Shown here: positions 46,401-56,240 of the stretch, one piece after another
Layout of the letters: the number at the start of each line of letters is the position of its first letter
Position numbering within the stretch: the first letter of the stretch is position 1
NCBI GenBank assembly: GCA_911728435.2
Contig: OU452199.1
Location: 26,546,860-26,610,859, forward strand
Origin: Apoderus coryli
Taxonomy: Eukaryota; Arthropoda; Insecta; Coleoptera; Attelabidae
DNA length: 64,000 nt
Direction of reading: 5' to 3'
The notes under the pieces: generated by a model
Told to the model about the DNA's origin: nothing
What the model saw: the letters and a program-made list of their open reading frames with translations, nothing else
Databases searched by the model: none
Program-made: the position numbers and the translations under genes

Positions 46401-49400
46401 ACCGAAAGAAATAAGATCACCATCAATCTAATGCAGAGAGAGGCGAGTTTTGATGTGAGCAGGGCTGATCATGTTAAGTATCTCAGTATTATACTCGATC
46501 GGCATCTAAGATGGGATATCCATGTTCAAGCTCTGGTCAAAAAGATTCGTTCGTTTTTGTACATCTTTAAAAATACAAAAAAAAAATGTTAACAGCAAAA
46601 GAAAATCTCTCTCTGTATTATAGTTTAGTAGTCTCTATTATCCTATGGAATTGTGGGTTGGGGTGGAGCATATAGAGCCAATCTAGAACCTTTGGGAATC
46701 GTACAAAAAAGAATATTAAAAATAATCTTTGATTTAGATATTCGATTCCCGACAGAAAATTTGTTTAAACTAGCTGATGTGTTGACCATAAGACAGTTGT
46801 TTTATAAGAATGCTGTTCTCCAACTTAATAACTCGAAGAAATTTTTAGGGACGCCAGACCACGGTTATTTAACTCGTGATAAGAAAAAAAGAGATTATAC
46901 GGGAACCTGCATGTAAAAAAACAATCGGGCAGAGATCATTTACCTTTATTGGTCATAGGGTATTTAATCAAATGCCAGTGTAATTGAAAAATAAAGCGAA
47001 TTTAAAAAAAAATTTAAATCAAAACTTTCAAGTTGGTTGAGGGGTCAAAACATTGAGTTTATGAGTTGAAGGTGGTTCTGTGTCTGTTTCCCTGTATCAT
47101 CATTATACAGTTTGGTTACTTTATTTTGTTTTAATATTTATTGTTTATCTTTGAATAGGAATTTTCGTTACAATTATAATTTAAGTTTTTGTTACTAATT
47201 TTGAAAATATTACCAAGTTTATAAGTTGAAGTAATTAAAAAGTGCGTGGAGTGTTTTTAGAGTCTCTGTAGGAGGTGGAAAAACTTCGCAAAGTTTTTAC
47301 ATCCTGCAGGCACCATTTTCCCTCCCTATTATTTATTTAGTTATAAATCATTAGCGTAAGTTAATAATTTTGTTATATTATGTAATTTATGGAAATAAAT
47401 AAATTAAAAAAAAATAGACGAATAAACTTCAGTCACGTATTACACTGCTCGCAATATTAATCGGAGAAAATTTTGTTGAAAATCAATGATAAATATATTT
47501 TTTAGTATTGCATCAATTTTGACAATTTTTTGTCGAGTTTTAGGCCGTTTTATTGTCATCATTTTTTCATTTCGAAAATTGAAAATTTTCGGACGGATTT
47601 GTTGTTATACAGGGATGAACAAAAAGTTACATTTTACTCTAAACTTTTCAACACCCAGGTCCTCTATTAATGCAGGTCATCGAAGGCAGCGCCTGGAATT
47701 TGCTCGAACTCATGCAGATTGGGACATGGACGAATGGCGAAATGTTCTCTTCACAGACGAGTATCGTTTCATGAGATATTCACCTGACGAGCGTCATAGA
47801 GTATGGAGAAGGCCCGGAGAAAGATACTCTCAATGTTGTATCTCTCCGAGAGGCGGTATTTCATTGGAAGGCCGTACAGACCTTGTTACACTTCACGGGG
47901 GTATTAACGCTGATAACTACATTATAATGTGCTTATATGCATTTATAGGAAAATTTTGTATCTTGATGCACAATGCTCGACCGCACATAGCACAAATAAC
48001 GAGGCAATATTTATCGACGTTGCCATTCATGTATTGGATTGGCCCGGATCGAGCACATGTGGGATACACTAGGAAGAAGAGTTAGGCAAAACTACAGCGA
48101 GTTTCAAACTTTGGATGCGTTAGAACAGGCACTGACAAATGAGTGGCAACAAATACCGCAGGACGCGGTTGCTTCTTTAATTGAATCTATGCCCGAAAGG
48201 ATGAGAAGTGTTATTCAAGGTCATGGAGGAAATACTCGATTTTAGAAAAAAAGAAAAATTGTTAATACCGCCGTTATCCATGTTTTAATTTTGTTTTGCT
48301 AATAAAGCATTATTGCATTATTTCTTTAGCATCAGTGTTTTTCCTAAGACAGATATCGGTATGAATCAAAAAAACAAGTTGTTCAAAAAACAATAAAGAT
48401 GCGGCTTTAAAATATTGCAAAAAAGATCATTATTCGGTCGTGAGTTTTTTCTACAGGGTGTTGAAAAGTTTAGAGTAAAATGTAACAACAAATCCATTCG
48501 AAAGTTTTGAAGTTTCGATATGAAAAAATGATGACAATAAAACGGCCTAAAACTCGAAAAAAAATGTCAAAATTGATGAAATACTATAAAAGTTATTTAG
48601 GATTGATTTTGAACAAAATTTTCTTTGTCCGGATAATATTGCGGGGCAGTGTATATAGATACAGTACGACACAGTTAAGAATGATACACTTTTATATGGA
48701 TAGCCCATTTAAAAGCGTATATTCTTAACTGTGTCGTACTATAGTAATAATCGATTTGTAATTTTATTTTGTTTATTTACGGAAATTTCCAATATTTACA
48801 ATTCCACCTCATTACAAGAAACCTCAAATACCAATCTTAATCATAATTAACAATCCTCAAGAAAAAGTAAATATACTCACGGCCAAAAAAAAACCGGCAC
48901 CTAAATTTTTATAACAGTTTTGATATGGCATAACTTTTTTATTTTTGATTCTATTTCATGATTTTTTTCACTGGACGATAGATCGATTCATTAGGTTTGC
49001 TCTGCACTTTGTCCTATTGAAATTTTGGTTGTTTGAATGTTTATACGATATAAGATATGAACATGATATTGAAATACATAACACATAAATAAATCAACTG
49101 TTATTGTTATCGTTTCTTTGGCTGTGGACACAAATGTCTCAAGGGGAGGCGGGGAAAAAATCAAAATCTTCTATATCATTCGCAATTCTACACATTTCAA
49201 GCAATTCAGGGGTGATTACAATGTTGTTCAATAACTAATTTGTATAAAAACGGCCCAACTAAAAACATACGACGCTCTCTCAATTCAGGCAAATTCAAAA
49301 GAGTTAAAACATCATAACTATACTGCTCAGATGGCATTCCCAATTTATAAGATATAAATCTGGCAATATTTCTTTGAGCTATCTCAATACCATCAATATG

Positions 49401-52400
49401 ACATTTATAATCTGGGTTCCATATCGAACTAGCATATTCTAAAATCGAAAGAAAACAAAAAATATTGGTAAATTCAGACAAAGTTCTTTTGATAAATCCT
49501 AACATTTTATAAGCTTTAAGGGTTTCTCTTCTGGTGTTCCCCAAGGATCAAATTTAGGTCCATTACTCTTTTTAATGTGCATAAATGATATAGAAGAGCA
49601 TCTCACATGTCAAAGATTATTATTTGCTGATGACCTAAAAATATACTCAGTGGTAGTGGGCATTGGTGATTGCATCAACTTGCAAACTAATCTAAATTCT
49701 ATAATGGATTGGTGTAATTTAAATAAGTTAACTTTGAATCCTAGCAAGTGTAAATATGTCATATATACAAGGTGGGCCAAAAGAAGTCATCCGATGTTGT
49801 TCGGCTCTCTTTTTTTTCTAAATGAAAAACCTCGATTCTGTTTTTTGATTAGGTTTATTTGAACCTTTACAATTTTATTGGTCAAGTCGAGAAGATAATA
49901 TCGGCCAAATGGGCAATCACAATTGATTGCTATACGGGCTCGTTTTATGGCATTTTTCATCACAGATTCTCGCACTCGTGTCGAATGTTGTCCTTGAGGG
50001 CTTCCAGAGTCTCGGGCTTGTTCAAGTAAACACGGGACTTCAAAAAAACCCACAAAAAAAGTCTGGAAAGCTTAAATCGGCCGATCTTGCGGGCCAGTGC
50101 GAATCGCCAAAACGAGAGATGAGGCGACCCGGGAACGCTGCCTTCAGAATATCGGTTGTGGCTCGCGCAGTGTGTGCCGTTGCTCCGTCCTGTTGGAACC
50201 ACATGTCCCTCAGTCCTAATTCGTCCAATTGCGTCAGAAAAAACTCGGTCAACATGGTCCTATAGCGCGCACCGTCCACCGTTGTCGTTTGACCAGCGGC
50301 ATTCTCGAAAAAAAATGGTCCAGTGAACAGCGCACCATGCAGTCACTTTGAGCGGGTGTAATGGCTCGTCGTGCATCACTCGTGGATTTTCGGTGCCCCA
50401 GAAGCGATAGTTTTGCTTGTTCACGTACCCGCTGAAATGGAAATGAGCCTCATCGCTCATTATGATTTTGGTCGAAAAATCGTCCACTTCTTCCTCGAGA
50501 TTCAGGATGGCTTGGGCGTAGGTTACGCGCGTTTGGCGGTCGGCAGACAGCAGCTGATGCACGGACTGGACTTTGTACGGGAACATGCGCAGGTCTTTGA
50601 CCAAAATTCGCCTTAGGGACGTCCGGCTGATGGCTAATTGCGTGGCACGGCGTCTGGTAGATGCTTCCGGCGACAGCTCGACATCCTCGGCAACAGCGGC
50701 GATATTCTCGGCAGAACGGGCACTCCGGGGCCGGCCACTCTTGGCAAGGTCTCGTGTGGTATCATACTCTTCAAGGTTGGTGGCCAAACGGCGCAGTATT
50801 TGCGCAGTCGGTGTCGGACGGCCGGCAACGGAACACCACAGACGAATTGTTACGCAAAAAAATATACACGATTATTCCGCGTTCTTGGGGAGTGTATCGC
50901 TCTATATCTTGTTGACTTGTATTCTGCATCTGTCTAGTCCACAAATGTCAAAACAGATTTGACATTGGCGGCCATTTGCTCTCCCCTAGTGATGCACGGT
51001 CCGAATATTACGATCAGAAATTCCAGTTATATTACCTCCACCATCCGGTAACGTTACATTGTTACTGTAATATTTCCGAAAAATTTCGTTAATTTTCGGG
51101 GTAATATTCCCGGTAATATTCGCTTCAATATTACGTTAAAGTTGGTACCTAACGGCCTTACTGCTTGTTTCAACATGCTGCAACACGTCTAGTGATAGCT
51201 GTTGCTTAGTTCTTACGCCATCGCTATAATATGTGAAGCTCGTTTACATACGAACTAATCGGAAATTCTTACACAATAACCGTGCCGAAATGAAAAATGT
51301 TGCATTAATGACCCCATCAACAGTTACAAATATTTTTAATGAAACTGAATCTGATTTATACGAGGATTTGTCTGCGGATGAGGGTTTAGCAAATAATGAC
51401 TAAATATTTATTTTTACCGACTGAAAAATATTTTTATCATATGTAGATACCTATTCTTTGGCCTATCTAAGAATTGTGTGATTAAGTTTTAAGGATTTTT
51501 TTCAGTTTGGGATATGTTGTGATAAAAACACAAGTTACCTTTTTCAATTATTAATCAAGAGTTAATATTTATATATAAATTTTGTTTTCGTATATTCTTT
51601 ATGTTTACTACTAAACATCAAAATAATATATTATGTTGTTATTTCTAATAAACATAACCTGCATACTTAACTTCTTTTTTTTTATTATAAAATTTGTATT
51701 AGGCATAAAACTATATAGTTTCAGATTTCAGTTTATTTTGTGTTTTATTGACCTTTTAGAGCCATATAATTGAGGCAATTATTGTTTAATTTGTTAAAGC
51801 TTCTTTGCATATTGTAAAACCAGCTTTTTCTAAGTTGTTCAGCAATATTACCTAATATTACCTAAAATTACATAATATTACGTAATATTTCCAATGTTCT
51901 TACCAAAAAATAAATTACCGGTAATTTTGCATCACTACTCTCCCCGCAGTCAATCTGCATTAATTGGGTTTAATTTCAGATTTATAGCCACAAGAGAAAA
52001 TGAAGCGTCAGCAGAAGCCCACTTTTTTGTCGGAAAAAGATTAAATTCTTCTTGAATTTTATGTTAGACACAAACGTCTTGTCCTCCTTTTACAATATTT
52101 GTTCAACTTTCCTTGGACTTCATCTAATATTAATTAGCGCAATTTAGAAGTCGAGAACATATCTTTTTACAACGCCAGAAGAAACTACTAATGAACCCGC
52201 GGAAAGCCTATAGCAGTGTGAATAGCCGTTACCGATCCACTTCCTTACGCGTCTTATGAGAATCGTTACAGTCTCCAATAAAATAAAAATACCTACTGAA
52301 TAAAGACACTAGATTATAGAATCACATCATTTGATTGGTTCATTTCTGAAACAAAATTCTGACATGACACCACCCGCAGGACAAATCATCTTACACCAAG

Positions 52401-55400
52401 CCAATGCAAAACATTCCCACACGGCTCACAAGACAACTGAATGTTTAAAGCAACGATAACACACGAGAGAAAACAAAAGTGGAATACCTAATTGCTTCCA
52501 GAGTTGATTCAAGCGCATTCAAGCATGCATTAAATTTCGAAAAGCAATAGTCTTTAAAAGCTCTCTACTGATTTATTTCAGTCCTATATGTAAAACTAAA
52601 AAGACAACCTTTGTTTCGATAGCGATCGATTATTAGTTACAACAGGCAGATTTTTGCGAGGTTTTTTGCCATCTGCAAACACTTCAAGAACCTAAATTCT
52701 ATATTTTTAATGTTGGTAGGCCTCATATTATCATACCGTAGTATTTAAAAACTATTTAGCTTCTGACATTTAAAGCAAAACTAACCAAAGTACATACTGA
52801 GTGTCCAACTCGTAATCTGAGGCATGCATTATGTGCGGTGAAAAAACAATCACCCAATCAGTGGCGACAATTCAAATGATATTGTTCTCGAAAAACGAAA
52901 CATTATCTTAGCAAAATAAATTATCGCACGTTCGCGAGAAAAGTGGCGTAACTCACGAAAAGTAAATTTTACAGGAAAGCCAAAATACTACTTTTTTATT
53001 GAAATAATTTGTTGTGCAAATGGATCGTTTTTAAAAGCAATCCGTTCCTGAGATAATTCGGAGAAACTGTCAACTGTCACAAGTTATGGCAGTTTTCTTG
53101 CGAAAAACTTGATTAATTTAAGGGAATAATGTGCAGGTATTGGATGAAATCCAATGAATTGCTGAAGTTGTTGCCAATTTTTTCACATAAATGTTTCAGA
53201 TCTTGAAATTCTTCTTGGCTCATTTCATTTACTTTATATTTGTGACCCTTTTTCTTAGCCATACGTATAATAGTAGCATATTGGTCTGGCACATAAATAG
53301 GACCCGATTTCAAAGCGAGTTTTACACGCTTTTCAATGACGGAGTGGACTGAATCCCCTTCATTCTGGCTATGGCCTCTAATCAAAAATTTGTGTGTTAT
53401 TGACTTAACACCGTATGTCATAACTGCAAAAATATACATAGCAATCATATACCTGTTTTTTTGCTGGCCGCAACAATTATCAGAAAAAAAAACTATCTCT
53501 AAATCATCGCAATTCTTTGTAGCAGCTAATTCCTGAATGAACCTTAAGACGCACGATCCAATTTCATTCACTCCACGTCTTCCCTCACCTTCATGACAGA
53601 CAACAAGTTGTTTTATCGGACTTTAATTCTGTGATGGTAAAGTTGTATGTATTTAATTTGGATTTATAATAGAAGCTTGAAACTTCTCCTCTAGGGCAAG
53701 GTAAAACAGCTTGAAGGTCATAACAAGCGACTACATACTTGTCGGACACCTTCGTCTTTTCCACCTCCTTTTCAGTCCTAGAGAGGATTTTTTCGTCTTG
53801 ATGTTTGTCGTATTTATCTTTTAATGCAATTTGATCTTCTGCTTCTGAGTTCTGATATGATACACATAATTCGCATTAGTCCTTTTTAGGGACATGGAAA
53901 GAGATATTAAATTCCTGTGTGAATATCCGATGGTACATACAATAATTAGCGTATGGCTGCCCTGCTTGTTGACATAATTTGACGTAGTCTTCATGAAGAT
54001 CAGCAACAGTTTTGCCTCCCTTGATATATTGTCTCGTCGATTGCGCCCGCAAGTAATGGCTTTCCACTCTAGGAATAGGGCCAATATGCCTGCGAATTTC
54101 ATTTTTTAATTCAGGGTGAAGTTGTTTGTGTTGTCCATGCTTTCCTCTGTGATCTTCGTCAACAAATCCCAGTTCATTTTTCTTCGCACACACTGTCCTA
54201 ATAATAAATTTAAGTAGTATCACAGAAAATAGAATGAGGCTCAACACAAATAATTTCACAGATAGAAATCATCTTAGACCATAATATTGTCAGAAACTCG
54301 TTTCTTTTGTAATTTATTTAATTCATTAAATTAGAACAAATTTTAAAACCAACTCTAAGTATCTTCTGGAAATGTACCAAACCTGGCATTAGAATTATAT
54401 GAGTCATATTTTGGAAACATTATTCTAGTTTTATATAGAAAAGTGACATAACTAACATTAAAAAAGGATTAATTGAAAATAAGATGCAGGGTATTTGCAG
54501 AAAAGTGACACAACTGAGGATATGTCTATAATCAAGAAACTATACAAATTAATAAAACATTTTTATTATAAAGAACACCGTCATATCTTTAGTTGTGACG
54601 GTTTTCTAATGATATTATTTGAAATAAACTTTTCTTATTGCAGCCAAAGTGGCACAACTTAAGATGATACTCTTTTCTCGCGAAAATGTACTCACATACG
54701 TTTCACAGACGGGAGTAAACTGAGATGTGACGTTGTTCTCGCAATAAAAGCGGTCATCCACACACAGAGGAATAGTGACACTAGCTCCGTGTAGCGTCAA
54801 AAATGCGAGTTAGACTTGCGACGCTTTTCAGGATAAAAGTCAATTGTATTTAGATGCACATATGCCCCAAATCACAATTTATCAATTTATTCGAGTTGTG
54901 ACGCTTTTCTCGCGAAGGTACGTTATAATGTGGTGTTTGAAGACACCGAGGAAGATACATTACAATAAAAGCTGTACATATTCTAAAACTCTTATACTTA
55001 GTACAGATAAAATTATACAACATTACAACAAACCACTAGAAGTTTTTAATTGTTTGCAGAAAATTCGTATTTAGATTTCTACTGAAAGGCATGTATCAGG
55101 AATTAGTACCTAAGTATCTATATACCCACCTATAATAATATTGAAGGAACAAGGAATACCTAATAAAAGTATTTTAATGGAGACAAAGAAACTCAATACC
55201 AAGGCAAATATCAAATATCTATAAGTAGGTACAAAGATGCATAATAAGTATAAAAGAACTATGTATTCCATTAAATATTTTCATAATATTTTTGTTCTAT
55301 ATTTTTTCTGATATCATGATGCTGATACTCATTCACAAAGCAACAATGACGTCGCCATCTGATCATAGTTAAACTGACAAGTGTTTAGTGGGTGGAAACA

Positions 55401-55634
55401 AACACAATACTACTTATTATAATATTGTGCGTACATAATTTTTACTATTTTTTGGGAAACTTATAATAAGCACACTGGTAGGAATTAAGAATTTGAAAAA
55501 TAGGTTTTTATTATACAATCAAATTGCGCATTTAACGAGGTAATAGAAAATAGTTGACAAAACTATCATAATACATAGGAATCATACGATGATAAATAAA
55601 TCGATATACTAAGTACTTACTATTCTGGATTCAT
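34284..55634 (-). CDS. Rab1: Rab1 small GTPase (6 exons)
   Basis: Membrane-anchored GTPase that directs ER-to-Golgi vesicle traffic. Coding exons (minus): 55634-55621, 43860-43788, 38259-38212, 38150-38103, 38015-37788, 34481-34284, all with GT-AG borders; 202 residues (Drosophila 205). Nucleotide-binding motifs: GDSGVGKS (15-22), switch [16 protein letters not shown] (62-68), NKSD (121-124, commonly NKCD), ETSAK (149-153). The C-terminus TRSGCC carries the double-geranylgeranylation cysteines. [18 protein letters not shown] and the hypervariable tail identify Rab1 rather than Rab8, Rab10 or Rab35. Every splice joint keeps the frame. Introns of 11.8, 5.5 and 3.3 kb are filled with transposons; no exon is interrupted. 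Confidence 0.96.
34992..36777 (-). mobile_element. LINE in Rab1 intron 5
   Basis: RT frames 36768-36085 ([46 protein letters not shown]) and 35976-35206 ([26 protein letters not shown]-terminal region). The FADD box near 36055 lies in a broken stretch between them. The 3' end is (TTA)n followed inward by AGGCTTACGCCCAATTACAA, as in the LINE at 9638; the two are related subfamilies. 5'-truncated at 36777. Confidence 0.88.
36820..37670 (+). mobile_element. LINE 3' fragment, head-to-head with the previous one
   Basis: Starts at [13 protein letters not shown] (about 36827) and continues [21 protein letters not shown] (another frame) and [13 protein letters not shown]. It ends with AATAAATACTATTATTATTATT at about 37668. 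Several stops. It is a different LINE family, 5'-truncated just beyond the active-site box. Confidence 0.8.
37788..38015 (-). CDS. Rab1: Rab1 exon 5
   Basis: 76 codons, WDTAGQERF to VVDFQAAK, with GTAAG donor and TAG acceptor. Confidence 0.96.
38103..38150 (-). CDS. Rab1: Rab1 exon 4
   Basis: 16 codons, [16 protein letters not shown]; too short for an open-frame scan but exact in phase. Confidence 0.94.
38212..38259 (-). CDS. Rab1: Rab1 exon 3
   Basis: 16 codons, [16 protein letters not shown]; contains switch I. Donor GTATGT. Confidence 0.94.
38641..38723. repeat. Tiny MITE with TACAGGGTGTCC termini
   Basis: TACAGGGTGTCC at the left and its near complement GGGACACCCGGTA at the right, about 83 bp apart. 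It resembles mariner-type ends. A further TACAGGGTTATTC end lies at about 38571. Confidence 0.45.
38747..39640. mobile_element. Degenerate element with about 140-bp inverted arms and HTH frame
   Basis: Arms 38747-38888 and 39498-39640 are reverse complements with scattered differences; each includes GTAGACCACCCTGTA. Between them a 60-codon frame (39174-39356, +) reads [15 protein letters not shown] and [13 protein letters not shown]. It resembles the DUF4817 helix-turn-helix found at the start of some insect mariner-like transposases. The rest of the transposase is absent. Confidence 0.5.
39774..39806 (+). repeat. 33-bp dispersed inverted repeat, left member
   Basis: The segment beginning GACAAAGATTAATCTACACA is matched exactly in reverse complement near 42622-42655. 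The pair brackets 2.8 kb of Rab1 intron 2 and may be the ends of a decayed transposon. Confidence 0.6.
40210..40260 (-). repeat. Penelope-type hammerhead-like remnant
   Basis: On the minus strand CACTGATCATG, stem II GGACT-(GGTC)-TAGTC, TTGAAAC, ATGT. The core CTGATGA is mutated to CTGATCA, which should abolish cleavage. It is similar in layout to the motifs at 24320-24360 and 30205-30245. Confidence 0.4.
40441..43787. other. Rab1 intron 2, no gene
   Basis: Contains isolated mariner-type ends (ACACCCTGTATAC near 41203, ACACCCTGTTGG near 41450, CACCCTGTACAC near 43497) and AT-rich filler. Overlapping frames at 40918-41249 on both strands look like MITE sequence, not genes. Confidence 0.4.
43788..43860 (-). 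CDS. Rab1: Rab1 exon 2
   Basis: 73 nt; completes Tyr5 and encodes [20 protein letters not shown] to RFA, with the P-loop. Donor GTAAG, acceptor GTTTCAG. Confidence 0.96.
44099..44948. mobile_element. 850-bp foldback MITE, mariner-type ends
   Basis: It begins TACAGGGTGTTAGTAAATAA; the right end, read inward, begins TACAGGATGTTAGTAAATAA. It is flanked by TA (44097-44098, 44949-44950). The arms are about 250 bp on the left and 320 bp on the right (extra sequence in the right arm) around a 280-bp centre. Open frames on both strands are side effects of the palindrome. Confidence 0.75.
45365..47414 (+). mobile_element. LINE in Rab1 intron 1
   Basis: Frames 45539-45832 ([25 protein letters not shown]), 45804-45998 ([17 protein letters not shown]), 46065-46592 ([29 protein letters not shown]) and 46653-46916 (the last conserved part). 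A pre-RT piece with [15 protein letters not shown] starts near 45420. The RT is full length but split by several frameshifts. The 3' end has AATAAATAAATTAAAAAAAAA, a poly-A-like tail. Confidence 0.85.
47452..48651 (+). mobile_element. Tc1-like element with about 210-bp terminal inverted repeats
   Basis: 1200 bp flanked by TA (47450-47451, 48652-48653). Terminal repeats CACTGC[T/C]CGCAATATTA extend about 210 bp from each end, diverged by indels, through ATTTTACTCTAAACTTTTCA. The internal part is a truncated transposase. Confidence 0.8.
47664..48245 (+). pseudogene. Tc1-like transposase, N-terminus missing, frameshifted
   Basis: Starts within the catalytic domain ([16 protein letters not shown]). 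It has FTDEYRF with the first catalytic Asp. [11 protein letters not shown] follows, where the second Asp is replaced by His. Near 48045 a small deletion and frameshift remove the usual [18 protein letters not shown] keeps the final acidic residue, and the frame ends at 48245. The DNA-binding half is absent. Non-functional. Confidence 0.8.
48662..48741. repeat. 80-bp palindromic mini-MITE
   Basis: Ends CAGTACGACACAGTTAAGAAT and its complement (TAGTACGAC...), with TA at both flanks. The arms are about 33 bp around 14 bp. It sits 10 bp from the Tc1 end. Confidence 0.6.
49080..49770 (-). mobile_element. LINE fragment with 5' inversion (twin-priming pattern)
   Basis: The late RT part ([18 protein letters not shown] to about 49206) is on the minus strand. 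The preceding RT part ([30 protein letters not shown]) is on the plus strand at 49520-49770, directly abutting it. Order and orientation are those produced by twin priming during LINE insertion. Confidence 0.7.
49770..50978 (-). mobile_element. Mariner-like (IS630-Tc1) element, right part lost
   Basis: The left end reads ATACAAGGTGGGCCAAAAGAAG with TATA before it. Transposase (minus) starts [16 protein letters not shown] near 50930. It loses a segment after NNSSVV and continues [20 protein letters not shown]. Catalytic residues seen: [31 protein letters not shown]. Frames change near 50280 and 50045; the C-terminus is KSRVYL. No matching right terminal repeat was found before the hAT insertion at 50987. 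Confidence 0.78.
50987..51937. mobile_element. hAT-type non-autonomous element
   Basis: 951 bp with ends TAGTGATGCA / TGCATCACTA and the 8-bp duplication CTCTCCCC (50979-50986, 51938-51945). TAGTG fits the hAT YARNG rule. Both subterminal regions carry many GGTAATATT-type repeats (51000-51150 and 51845-51930). A residual frame 51290-51403 ([20 protein letters not shown]) may be the tail of a lost transposase. Confidence 0.8.
51946..52924. other. Rab1 intron 1, no recognised feature
   Basis: No coding frame or clear repeat seen. Confidence 0.4.
52925..54922 (-). mobile_element. DNA transposon encoding a DUF7869-type protein
   Basis: 1998 bp. The left end CGCACGTTCGCGAGAAAAG and the right end read inward CGTACCTTCGCGAGAAAAG match at 24 of 30 positions through AACTC. 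TTAT flanks both sides (52921-52924, 54923-54926), a possible 4-bp target duplication. A motif like GAAAAGTGRCAYAACT recurs at about 54436, 54497 and 54645, and inverted near 53079. The internal gene is on the minus strand and broken. Confidence 0.65.
53113..54259 (-). pseudogene. DUF7869-type transposase-like protein, broken
   Basis: The upstream part (54259-53876) has [34 protein letters not shown] and ends at a stop after FHVPKKD. The sequence continues in the same sense ([39 protein letters not shown]). A frameshift near 53600 leads to the last part (53571-53113), with [26 protein letters not shown] and [14 protein letters not shown]. Conserved acidic residues (SDNC, EGD) would suit an RNase H-like catalytic fold. 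This protein type is common in insect genomes as uncharacterised genes; here it lies between matching terminal repeats, so a transposase role is inferred. Confidence 0.65.
55621..55634 (-). CDS. Rab1: Rab1 exon 1 coding part
   Basis: ATGAATCCAGAATA, encoding Met-Asn-Pro-Glu plus two bases of Tyr5, followed by GTAAGTACTT. It joins exon 2 (T GAT TAC) to give NPEYDY, the conserved Rab1 start. Upstream ATGs were not found in phase. Confidence 0.88.
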
Positions 55635-56232
55635 GTTTAAATCTTGATTTTTTACACAATGAATTTGAAAAGAAAGCTTTGAATATTGCACGTTATTTAC
55701 ACTGAACTAATAAATAAATTATGTTCCTTTTTTCCACAATTAACAAAAATTAATCACCTAATATTTTTATTGTTCACTTCTGTTTCTATATAAAATGGAG
55801 GTGACGTAATGACATGACATGCCAAGTGGCAGTTCAGTAGGTATTAGAGCACACTGTACAGTCAGCTGTCAGCAGCGGCCAGTGCTGCCACACAAAATAC
55901 TGGCACAATCGTGCGATTACCGTCATTTCAATCGTAATGCAATTTTTGTATCGTATTAGGTATAGGGTTCTCATGTAAACTACAAATACTTGAGATCACT
56001 GTTATTCACGCGTGATCGTATTTCAGTATTCTCGAGTGTCAAGGAGCGTTGCCAAATTTCTTGAACAATCCTGGGGGTCTATGCTCGAATTCAATCGAAG
56101 GGAGTGTTCACTTCAAGAGAGCCGATGGTTCACATCCTATGATTGTTGAGAATTAAGGCCTTATCCCTGCACAAATAGAGACAGACATCCTTATTAAGGG
56201 CATTGTCTTTCCTTGTAAAGACAATGGTATTC
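55635..56232 (-). promoter_or_regulatory. Rab1 5' untranslated / upstream region
   Basis: No gene. Contains GTGACGTAATGAC near 55800 (a CRE-like TGACGTAA) and the block 56075-56147 shared with the XRCC4 upstream region. Start site not determinable. Confidence 0.4.
56075..56147 (-). repeat. Block shared with XRCC4 upstream region
   Basis: Complement of 20994-21065 at about 80 percent identity; 441-513 bp before the Rab1 start codon and in the same orientation relative to the gene. Confidence 0.6.
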
Positions 56233-56240
56233 CTTATTAG

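Noticed and set aside
50371..50962. Several plus-strand frames of 81-129 codons
   Set aside because: Antisense to the mariner-like transposase.
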